Part shown: positions 34,401 to 46,400 of the stretch, piece after piece
Layout: the number at the start of each line of letters is the position of its first letter
Numbering within the stretch: the first letter of the stretch is position 1
Program-made: the position numbers and the translations under genes
Source of the DNA: Leptoclinus maculatus
Lineage: Eukaryota > Chordata > Actinopteri > Perciformes > Stichaeidae
Direction of reading: 5' to 3'
Assembly (NCBI GenBank): GCA_032191485.1
Contig: JAVDOI010000042.1
Span: 1,013,809 to 1,077,808, forward strand
DNA: 64,000 nt
The notes under the pieces: model-generated
Database searches by the model: none
The model's input: the letters and a program-made list of their open reading frames with translations, nothing else
Told to the model about the DNA's origin: nothing

Positions 34401-37400
34401 TGTCACATTCCAAGAAGACGCGGATTTGCCAGGGCAGCCCGGCTCTCCGTCACTTTCTGCACCACCCATCCGGCTTCGTTCTGAGGAGAAGCTGCGGTCG
34501 TTCCTCGGTGAGCGAGAGCCAGGCCTGCATCGCCACAAAGACCTCTCCGGTGATTTGTTTACGGAGCCCACAAGCTCCAACAAGAGACGTCGCTGCAGCG
34601 AGGAAGACGCAAGAACCAAGAATGTCGGGGGGTCGCCAAGTGTGATTCTGCTCTCGTCAGACGGTGAGCGCAGCAGTCGTTTCGTGTCGGCAGCAGCAGG
34701 GTTAGAGTGGCTTACAGAGGCTCTGAAGGAGAGATGTCTGACCGAGCGCTGCGCCGTACAGCTGGAACGGTTGGACAAGCTCGCCGTGTCGCAACTATGC
34801 GGCAAAACGGCCTACTCTTCCTGTTTGGGACTTTCAAGCTCGGCCGAAATCCCGCAGTCTTCAGAACCATTTCGTCTCCATTCATCTGCGAGCAACAGTA
34901 AGATCTGTGAGTGTGTAGACTCGGTAAATAGTTTAGAGTCTTCTGAACACGCGGCTTCGGTGACTGACGGTCAAAGCGCGAACACCTCGCTATCAGCCGA
35001 ACACTCGCGCACACTGGAATCCATGGAGCAGTCGGCATCAGTACTTTATGTTGAATCTACCCACCACAACGACTGCAGCGTTGAGTTTATCATGGGCGCA
35101 CATTTACCAGCCGACAAGTCGATTAGCAACAGCTCTGTGCAAACACCGTCTGCTGTAGCAGTTAAGGGCGAACGTCTTTCTAAGAACTGCACAGTTCAGC
35201 TCCAAAAAATGGCTTTGTCCCACGCTAACATGTCCGAAAATGACCATACACATAACTCTGAGGACCCAGAAGACGTCATAGTTTCAGGAGAAATCACAGA
35301 GAGAATGATGTCAACAAACACCAGCGGTCTGGCGGCACAGACACGGTCTAATCCCCCAGAAACAGGGGGAAAGGCAGCGGCACTCGCGACGGCACTGAAG
35401 GAGAAATGTCTAACTGCCAAAGTCCTTGTTGAGGTGAAGAGAGTAACTCCATCACAGCTGAAGGAAATTCTGCATTTCAAAGACGCCACACTCAAATCCC
35501 CCACAGACGCGCCAGGCTCGGCCGGCGACCACCAGTCTGAGAGCGATGCCAGTCACCGCAGCAAAGAAACTTCCGTCTACGTCGCAAAGAGACTCTCAAC
35601 TAGCTTCAGAGACGAGATTGAAGAAGAAGAAGCAAAGAGCTCCTGCAACGTTCCCCGCAAAGGAAAAAAAAAGACTCATCCGGCTGCTAAAGAAAAGAAG
35701 ACGAGGAGGAGCACGTCGACAGACCGGCCCGGGACGACCAGGAAGGCGTGTGTGAGCGGTCTGAGCGTGAGCCGCTGGAAGAACAACGGCAGCACACACG
35801 CGTTCAGGAGCAGGGCGGCGGACTGCAGCATCACAGAGCTCATCTCCACACAACACACACGGCCACGGGTGAGAACGGCATGCACACAAACACGTTCACG
35901 CACTTTCGACACATTAATTGACCGTTTTGGTTATTGACAAAAGAAAGAGAATTGAACAGAAAAGATGTTTCAGTTCACCTGTTTTAACAATGCGTTTGTG
36001 GCAGATTCCATCAGCAGGGTCCCTATTAATCTTTTTCAGGTGGTGGTATTTCTTTATATGCAAATTCCTGGTAAAGAGGACATTTATCATCCCTTTGATG
36101 TTTCGTCCTGTGGCTTTCTGCAGGTTTTATGGTGAAAATACATGTTTAAACACCAACTGATTCATCAAATATGTGTTTTCTTAGACAATAGTGGTGGCTG
36201 TCCATTCTGTGTGTCTCCTTTGACTAAAAGACTTATTGTACGTACCTGTAAAGAGTAGAATAATTCATTGGGACCATCAGTGATTTTTACACATGTGCAT
36301 TTGATGTGATGCCGTATTCAAGACGGGTTCTAATGTTTGTTGTTCACTCAAATGACAAAAAAGAAAACAAAGTTCCAATTTATGTTCAGTGCTAACTACT
36401 GTTGCGAACAGTTTTGGTTTTGTTTGACTAAAGTTTAATATATTTGCGTCTTAGTTTCTTCATACACAGTAATGATGGTGAATGGAATTTTCTTTTGTGA
36501 CATTCAAAGTTCATTTTATAAAAAGTACCTCGGCAACAAGCACGCTTTCCAGATGAAGTGTCCTGGTTACTCCTCAGACCTCATTCACAACCTGAACCAT
36601 GACCGTGTTCTTTTTTTAAACCTTTTTAAAGTTACTGTGAGGAACTTTTAACTGGTTATGAAACTGTCTGTTTAATCCTGATCCTCCTATATGAACTACA
36701 TCAGTAAACGAGACCGAGTCTATTTCTATATAGTAATTCTGAATGCTCGTCATCTGGGTCATGGGAGAACCTGGACCAGGACTGAGCGGGGCCGACTGCC
36801 AGACCCCTGCTTCAGTAAAGCAAGAGGTTTTCTAAAGGGATTCTGGTGCTTCCACTACCACTTTAGTCCACAGGGACCGCCAAAATCAACACAAAATGTT
36901 CCTAAATGACACTATTTGTCAGTAAAGTCTATGTATTTCCCTCATTAACATTGAGTTAACTGGCACAGTGTAATCAAAGTACATTTTGTTGTGTTTTTAT
37001 TTCTCAGCCTGCTCAAATAAAACTCCAGATTAACTGCAAAATGATCACAAAATGTTAAAGGGACAAACTGATTTTTGGTTTAAGGTGTGTATTGTATTGT
37101 GCTTGTACTTCAACTGTAATTGAATGTTAATAGCTTGGGGGGGCATGTAAAGAGACAAACTGTTGACAAACTGTGATATCTGTCCCGTGTGTAGGAGTGT
37201 CCGGGGGGCGCCATGACTTTCTCCACTCCGCTGAAAGCCAGTCGCCTCAACCTGTCGTCTCTGCTGGCTGACCTGACGCCCAACACACACACCTGGAGTC
37301 GACTCAAGGCCGCCCTCTCTGTTCATCGCAAGAACAAGGGTAACGCACACACGTGCACATTTACGTTGTTATTCGGTTCAGTTCAATACGATACAGTGGT

Positions 37401-40400
37401 GCCACGGTTCGGTACGTTTTCAATACAGCAAAAAAAAAAAAGCAGAAATGCCAAATCCTCGCTGGTGAGACTCTCAAGGAGGCGTGTCTAAAGAACATGG
37501 CTCTTTTTTTACATTTATTATCCCTCATTCTTTCTCCTTAGTGCTACTCACTCCGAGCTGTTTACGTCCGGCGGTGCCAGGCTCATCTCGACGAGCGGTG
37601 TTGACCGACGTCAGTCAGGACCTCTTTGCCACACCCTTTCGGACGCCGCTCACCAAACGCCTGCGGCCAGAGCTGCTGGGCACCAATTCCCCGGTACAGT
37701 GTACGCACACGCACACAAGAGTCCCAATTTTCAAGTACATGCTCGGCGTTTGGCTGTTTGAATAGGTTGTTACACGTCTTCTCCCTCATGTCTTGTTGCC
37801 ACAGGTTGCGTGTGAGGACGCGGATCTGTCGGACGTAGAGAAAGTATGTGCCGAGTGCGGCCAGCCGCGCCCTCTGCCGTGGGAGGAGTGCGTACTCCCT
37901 CAACGTATGAAACAGTGTGTGAAGATAGGCGAGGGGACGTTCGGTGAGGTCTTCTCCACCACCAACGCTTCAGGAGACACTGTAGCGCTCAAAGTATGTA
38001 TGTTTCCATGAATGTATGTGTTTGTGTGTTAGGCTAGGTTACAATTTCAGAAATGTTTGTGACATAATATTACAAACTCAAGGTTCACTTACTGGCGTTT
38101 TCAAGGAGCTTTTGACTGTATTCCGCCTTCAGTGAATGAGCTCAGGTGTCATCTCATGACCTGCGTGCGTAATTCCGGTCACATGATGGCAAACGGTTGA
38201 CGACATCTGAGCGTACGTCATTTGCCGAAGAAGGCTGTGGGAAACGCTCTGAAGCTCCAGGGGGCAAAACCCAGCGAGCGTACCTTGAGTTATTTTATCA
38301 CGTGTTTGGGTTTCCCGGGAAAAGAGTAATACAAAAAAATAATCTAAAATATTTGCTATAGAGGTTTAATGAAAATATATGAGCGTCTGTGTATTGTGCG
38401 TCTAAACAGTGTCTCTTGTCTTTGCAGATCATTCCAGTAGAGGGCAGCGAGAAGGTGAACGGAGAGGACCAGAAGACCTTCGGAGAGATTCTCCATGAGA
38501 TAATTATCTCAAAGTGAGTAGTACGTGGAGTAGTTTTGCTGGGATCCATAATATAAGGGGGAGCGGAGTCATAAGCTCTGAATGTTTCATCTAAGTGAAA
38601 CCCAATGATGGGAAACGGCATGAGAGCAGTTCAGCTAAACAGCAGGGTGTGTGTGTGTGTGTTTTTCTCTGCCAGGGAGCTGAGCAGCCTCAAAGAGAAG
38701 CAGCAGAACAAGACTCACGGATTTATCGGCCTCAACGAGTAAGGACTCTCTCTGGTTTCCTGTTTTTCGTCCGTTAGCGCCTCAGTGGCTTTGATAATGT
38801 GACTCGACTTGTTCCCTCACAGACTCCACTGCGTTCAGGGCCGCTACCCTCCAGAGTTCCTGAATGCTTGGGACATCTTCGACCAGCAGAAAGGCTCTGA
38901 GAATGACCGACCAGGTCAGTGAGAGCCTGGTCCCGTTTGTCAACATGTCTTTTAGGTTGCAGCGGCTGATGGAACTCAAAGAGGCTTTTCTTTGTTTCAC
39001 CTCGACTATTACCAGGCGGCAACCTTCGGGTCTGAAAAGAGAAGCCCACGCAGAAGTACTTTAAACTAGCATTCTCTCTTCTGGCTCCTCTGGTTGTATA
39101 GAAGTCTATGAGAAAATGACTCTACTTCTCTCTTGATTTATTACCTCAGTAAACATTGTAAACATGAGTTTATGGTCTCAATCTCTAGTTTCAAGTCTTT
39201 TCTTAAATACAGCATGATGTTCATTTAGTAAGTAATGGTCCATTTAGAGTCCAATAGACCATCAAGCAGAGTATGCTTTAGGGCGGGGCTACTTTGTGAT
39301 TGACAGGTTACTAACACCGGTCTGGGAGTTGTTATTTGGTCGCTCCCCTTGGTTACTGTTGCAAGGCCTGTCCAGCTTTCCCACCCAGCATGTCAATATG
39401 GCATGTGAGAGATATCAGTGAGAGATATTCCAAAGGAGATCAGAGCAGATTTCTGGATTAATTGTTGTGAACTATCAGAGAGAAGTAGACGGTAAAGACT
39501 ACAATATGCATCTGAGAGGAAACATTACGCCCACAATGTAATCTGTTGGTGGAGTTTAGTGAAAGAAGAGGCCATACCAACCGAGGGAAAAGCTCACCGG
39601 TTCCAAAGCAAACACCTACACCCCACGTCTCAACGCAAGGACAAACTTCTACAGGAACAACGTCAATGTATTGTTATTGTTTTAGGCTAAGTTAACGTTT
39701 CATTTTAGTTGTGACTTTCTACAGCTTTTATTATCTAATATAAAACTAAATGATCCCGATTGTCCATGTGTTTAATGTGTTTAGCATAGTGCTGCACATA
39801 GTGTGCTTGATCCATACACTGGATATCACAAATTAATGATAATTAATATTTAACCGTCTTTGTTTGCTAACGTGTTAAGCTAGCTAACGTTATTAGCACT
39901 TACCTTGGAGCTAACAAAGTAGATTTTGTTGATCTTTGTTGGATTAAGCTGTGGGGGAGGTCTTCCACACTGTTCAATCCGTATCCGACAAAATAAATCC
40001 TCTCTCCCCTAAACTGAGGATATCTGCTGATTTGCAGGTTTTTTACACACCGCTTAAAGCTCGACAGGCCTGCTGCCCCTAGTTGCTGTTGCTATCAAAG
40101 GCTGGGACTGGTCGTTGTGGGGAGGGGCTTAGCGAAGGGTCAGTTGTAACCGTTTAGGTCGCCTACAAATGTCTTTTTCAGTGTTGGGTTGTACCTGGTT
40201 CCACTCTCTTGTGTCACTTCTGGTTGCTAAAAAAACCCAAAATGACGTTGGGCAAAATGTTGAACTCAAACTTCAAAATGGCCGTCCACAAACCAACGTG
40301 CAGTGGTACGGTGACTGTGCCCACTCCTAATATACAGTGTATGCTTTCACCACATGGTCCGACCTTAACAGGGGACACAAGTCTCTAGGATCAGGTCCGT

Positions 40401-43400
40401 CTATTTCATCAGGTCTCAGTCTCTCTCTCTCTCTCTCTCTCTCTGCTTAGACTTCTTCCAAACGGATCAGTTATTCATAATCCTGGAGTTCGAGTTCGGA
40501 GGCGCCGACCTAGAGAACAGCAATGGAGCGGTAGGCACGCCGCATCAGCAGAAACTCTCTCACTGCTGTAGCCAGAGATTCAAGCACTCTTCCCTCAAAT
40601 AGAACACTCTGCTCTCATCACACTAGATGTAGCTCATTACACTAGTACACCAGCTGTAATGTGCTCAAACATTAATAAAGACACTGCATTACAACTTCAA
40701 GTTAAATATGCATGCTGAAGGAACTGCTGAAAGATTGAAGACGCTGAGCATCTAAAAGAAATGCTTAACTTCATACAGTATATGTATATGAAAAGCTGTA
40801 TTTATCTCACCGTCGGCCTCTAAGCAGTTAGTGTTCAGTGTGGCCTGAGAGTGCATGTGGGGTCTTTAATTCAAGTCTTTATTGTGTCGTCAAGCTGGCG
40901 TCTTTGGCGGTGGCCAAGAGCATCCTTCACCAGGTCACTGCTGCCTTGGCTGTTGCTGAGCAGGAGCTACACTTTGAACACAGGTAGAGTGTACACACAC
41001 ACACACACACACACATAAATTATAGCACACGTGATTGTCTGCGTGCATCAGGCCTTGGGCACACCGAGCAGGACGAGACACAGTGTATAAAAGTCCAAAG
41101 TGATGCATTCAAATGTCTTATTTTGTCGACCTAAAGTCCAAAATGCATATGTCAGTTTACTGTCATAAAAGACGTAGAAAACCAGCAAATGTGCACATTA
41201 GAGAAGATATAACTGGAATAGTTTTTGCTTAAAAAGTGACCAAAACAATGAAACTGTTTGTTCAAATGTTTGATGAATATGTTTTTATGTCGTTCGACTA
41301 ATTGATTAATGACCAACAGTTTTAACTGTTCGTGACACACAGGCAAAGCTCATAATGACCCCCACTTGATGGATCTACGAAGCAATCAAATCAAATTGAT
41401 TCACGAGATTCTGTCACCACAACTTTTTATTACGACTGAACGATGATTTGATTGATTGATTTAGAGTAGAAGGTACTCAACCAGATATGATTTGTGAAAC
41501 GTCCAATGGCGAGCGAGCTGTTCTTTAGTTGGACACATTCCTTTTGATGCCTCTGTTGACTGCAGGGACCTCCACTGGGGCAACGTGCTGGTCAAAACCA
41601 CCAAGCAGAAGACGGGGAGCTTCTTCCTGAATGGAACAGTCCACTCTCTGGACACCAAAGGGGTGCTGGTCCGCATCATCGACTACTCTCTCTCCAGACT
41701 GGAAATCGGTGAGATATTTTTCACCTCCCTCTCGTCAGACTTTGTGCCCCGTTATAACCCTGCAAAGTAATAATAATTATATATATATATTGTTAGATCC
41801 GGGGGTTTCTACAAGCCCGATACGGGGCGTACTAGTTACTCAGCTCTCTATTAAAAGGTTGGTAAGCTGGTGTGGTGAGGAAACTCGCCTGGCTCTGCTA
41901 ACTACCGTTACTCCTGACGTCTACCCTGCTTCCTCCGGTAAATGTGCACTCGGCCGAGGGGCCACCCTGGCCAGGTGCTTCCACCAGTCGCGTCAGTTAT
42001 GGCAGCTTTCCTCTTCTGGATCCGGGCTCTTGGTGAATTGCCAGGTTAGGTTTTAACGGTTAGGATTGATAGAAAACCGTAAGGGGTTGTTAAGTGGACT
42101 GGAAACTTGGATAACCATTCAGAACTCATGTTGTTAGACATACAATAGATTTAACATTTTACTACCACGAGGAACTCTACTACTCATGCAAAATGAATTC
42201 TCAGAGATTTACTTTAAATGCAGATTATATTTATTGCAGGATCGTCTAGCAGGGGTACAGCTCAGCATGCACAAAATAATACTAAATTTGACTAGATCAG
42301 ATATAATTTCTTATTCGATTAAACTTTCCATTATATACTCATCAGTAGCGACGCCGAGGCTGGGTTGGTGGTAATTCGGAAAAGAATTACGTTGGTCCAG
42401 GTGAATCAATGAAGAAACAACTCTTCTTTGCCGAATCATTTGAAGAAACGCTCTTGGTGAATCAATTGAAGAAACGATCTTGGTGAATCAATTGAAGAAA
42501 CGATCTTGGTGAATCAATTGAAGAAACGCTCTTGGTGAATCAATTGAAGAAACGATCTTGGTGAATCAATTGAAGAAACGCTCTTGGTGAATCAATTGAA
42601 GAAACGATCTTGGTGAATCAATTGAAGAAACGCTCTTCTTTGGCAGTTGTAGGAGCGGAGGTCCAGCTTAGATCCTCAGCTCCTCCTGTGCGGGACAGCG
42701 AAGTCCGTTCAGCGGCCCTTCGAACTCAATACAAAGCCTTTAAGGTGTGGCTGTTTCCTTCAGCTGTCCAGTTGTTAAAGTTGAACAGGGGGGAGAGGAA
42801 ATTCTCCGTCCTTCTAATCTTTGGTCGCGAACTGTGGTCTCCGCTTCGCGACCAAAAAGGGCGAGGTCCTCCGCTTGTCCGAACGAGGCCCAGTGTCTCG
42901 GCCGAGCACTTGAACCTCGCGTCGTCCCGCTATGAATCCCGAATTGCATGTGGCGTATCGTTTACTTTATAAACTGCGTTTTTGGGCTGTTACCTCGCCC
43001 CCCCCCCCTCGCCTCTCACATGATTAATATTTCTTCACTTTTTCATCAACCCCCCTTCCTTCACCCTCATTCAGTTACCCTGACGCACACACATTTTCAG
43101 TTACGCACACACATTATAAGTCACCTCCAACTGCCACTGTAGTTCCCCTTTTTTCCCTTACACACACACACACATCTAATACCCTCTCACCCTTGCCTCG
43201 GTGCTCTGGCCTCCAACCCCATCCCTCCCAGACTGCAAACAGCCACATCCTGCTGCACAACACCTCTTTCTCCCCTCATTATCACACAGTATACATTGGT
43301 TGAATCATTTTATATTCTTGTATTACACACACTACCCTTATTATGATTATTGGTTATTGATTATATGCTTTTTGTGTCCCTTTTTACCTCATCTTTATAC

Positions 43401-46400
43401 CGAGCATGTACTCCCCTCACAAGGCAGTTTTCCTGGGACCTCAACTCTTTGATTTTACTTGACACCCCCTTCTTGAGGTCACAGGCTGCCACGGGTCGCT
43501 AGCAGCATCCCTGCATGAAGTCGTCGCCCTCCGGGGCTGAGATGACGAGCACGTCGTCCTCAGGTGAAGTCGGTTCGGTTTCCACGGTCCAGCTGTCGAT
43601 CACCTCCAGTCCATCCAGTGCTAGTGGTGCCAGGGGCCTGTCGTCTTTAGGTGAAGTCGGTTTGGCTGCCACGGTCCAGCTGTCGATCACCTCCAGCCCG
43701 TCCAGGTCCAGTGCTGAGATGACGAGCACGTCGTCTTCAGGTGAAGTCGGTTCGGTTTCCACGGTCCAGCTGTCCTTATCCTCTCTCTCCAACAGCTGCT
43801 CGCTGATGCTTCGCGCCAGGGTCAGCACATTCTGATTCAGTATGGTGTTCGGAGAGGGGGAACCTCGGATGACCTCGATAGGGCTGTAGGGGGTGTCCTC
43901 TCCGGACTGAAAGAACAGCCCCTCAGGGATTAACTCCACCAGCTCCCCCTCCCCTTCGTCGTAACCCCACATACCCATCAGGTTTGGTACTATTCCTGCG
44001 GTCTCTGTCTGCACCCCCACGTCTCGGTACTCTGGATGGTCCCCCCTCTCTACGTTGACGACCTCGTCGTGTGTTATCGATGGTGTTCGATGCAACACCG
44101 GAGGCAAGCGAGGCCCAATGACGACGAATCGGCCGTCGATGAGATGGGTGGTTGACACTCGGGTGCCGTCTTTGAACTCCCACAATTTTGAATATACAGG
44201 ACAGTAGGTCCCGTTGGTGTAGACTAGGATGTGCTCTCTGCTTTTTTCTGCGGAACTCCACACGACTTTTGCCCCCTTCTCCACCTCCATACATTCGGCT
44301 ACATTCATCGTAGGCATAAAGGGGTGTTTCCCTTCACAGAAGATGCCGCTGGCCGCTCCTATCGGAAAATGCCCCCGATAACAAGGGGTACACCACCATG
44401 CTGGAGTTACATCCCATAACTGCTTCGCCCCCTCTATAAGGTCCCCACAGCAGATACAGCCGATACCCTCCTGTAACATATTTGAACACAAAAACTTAAT
44501 TAATTTCACACTAGCAAGCTTTAAGCTTAGCGCGTCTCGCCAGAGATTAGCTAGGGGTGATCTTATATTTTCCTAAGATTCCCCATTTCTTGCGGAGCGC
44601 CTTTTTGCCAGGGAGCTCAGCCAGGGAGATTTCAACACCAAAGGAGGGGTCACGCCTGGGCTCTTGCTTCCTTCGTCCCTCGGAAAAAGGACCTCATACA
44701 TCATGAGCCACACTGCTATAGCGATTGATGATTCGGAGCCCGCCCAGCAGATAGCGACAGTTGCTCCCCAACCTAGACCCCAGAGAGCGATGGCGCAGAT
44801 TTTGCGGAGCCAACGGCCCCTCCCTCTCTTCTGCATAGCCATGATCATGACCAGGAGGTATGTCAGCGCCGCGACCGCCATCAACGCCTCAAAGATCGCC
44901 GACACCAGTTTCAACGGCCCGTAGAAGACTGCAGCGATGTCGATCCCCATCCAAATGATCACTATTCCTCCCTTTGCGAGACCCAAGCGGCTGGAATCGA
45001 TGCAGACTCTTCCCAAGAGGTACGTTGCGAACCAGGAAAGGGTGATCCACCGCCGGCCTCGATAGATGTTTTCAATCGCCATCTTCGCACACCCTATACC
45101 CAGGGCCAGTATCCTCAGTGGCTGGTTCAGGGACCATTTCCCCATGACACAGTAGAGGAACCATATTATTTCAAGGACCCAAAAGTCCAACATGGTTAAT
45201 CTTATCACCGATACTGGGTTGGTGCCAGAGGAGTTCTGGTCTGCTTCTGTTATACTCACTCCAAATATGGCCGATCCTGGGGGGTCGAAGGGGGTGGTTG
45301 CTGTCATTTTTGGCTGCTTGATCTGCCTTCTCCTTTTCTAGTTTGAGGCTCTTGGCTGAGGTTCCGGGTCTGCAATGGCTATGGCGCTCCAGTGTTCACC
45401 CTCTATAGGTGGGTGTGCCCCTCCCTCTTCGGTAGGAGGGGCCTTTCGTCTACTTCCCTTTTCTCCCTCGAGGTTCTCTTGAAGCACGAGGCAATGGTTG
45501 CTGCTACCCCGCCCTTAATGGCGGCCCAGATTATTATTCCTAGAATAACAAATCCTACTAACATCAGCAGATAGGGCCAGAGCCAGGAAAACAATTCCCC
45601 CATCCAGCCCTTCACTACTGAGAATCCTTCTTCGATCTTTCCTGTCACTTCTTCCAGTACCACTGTGGCCGTTCCGACAATGGAGGCTCCGGTTAACTCG
45701 ATCCAAGTGCATTCATGCTCTCTTCGTCCACTTCCGCAACTCAGCCAATGTTCCTCTGGAGAGTAACACGTTCCATTTCCATACATGCGATTAGGCCCCA
45801 TCCACTCAAATCCTTTCTCCTCTTTTCCTTCGCACAGGCTCTTCCTGAAGGCGTGTCCCTCTGCCAAAAACACTGTAGGGTCCGATACTGGGGGGATGAT
45901 TCTTCCGTTTACATTTTTCCTGTTTTTCATACGATGGCCCAGAATCAAGCTGGTACAGCTGCCTCGGACTGGTCCTGATCTCCTCCATTGTTTGTCGGCT
46001 CCTTTCACCCAGGTTACTTCTTGCACATGTGTCTCATACTCATCTCCATAGTGCTGCTGGCAAAGGTCCTCCCATCCTGGCACATTTTCACAATGTCTCC
46101 CGGCCAAGCTGATGTTGCAAGTAGTGTTCCCTCGGTCGCACTCCATCTTCCAGGGTCTTGGGCCCACATACGGTTCTGGTTTATACCACATCCCGGGCCA
46201 AATGTCCCTATCTTTGGAGTACACTGTGGCAATGTACTGATATTTCACCCAGTAGTTCCCTGTCTGAGCTAGGCAGGGCACCACCCAGTCCAACACTTCG
46301 TCCTTCTGTAGGCCCCACCAGGTCGAACCATTATCCCTGGTGTGTGCCTCCTTCCACGCTTGGAGGGTCCCTTTGACAGTTTGATTTTCCTTCAGGCCTG

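Larger units (their letters stand above)
41791..43464 (-). repeat. 3' LTR of provirus copy 1
   Basis: Same length and, as far as I compared, same sequence as the 5' LTR. It directly follows a polypurine tract and ends at host ATATAT sequence 82 bp after haspin exon 13. Confidence 0.95.

Noticed and set aside
34350..34805. Antisense 151-codon frame inside haspin exon 4
   Set aside because: It is the shadow of a GC-rich coding exon on the other strand, with no independent support.
41771..41790. A definite target-site duplication for provirus copy 1
   Set aside because: Both flanks are ATATAT repeats, so a duplication of 4-8 bp is compatible but its length cannot be read from this sequence.
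42610..42972. 120-codon frames in the LTRs (also 53522-53884 and 59069-59701)
   Set aside because: They run across U3 sequence antisense to the provirus, and one is extended by the repeat array. No domain is visible, and being shared between LTR copies is expected from LTR homology.
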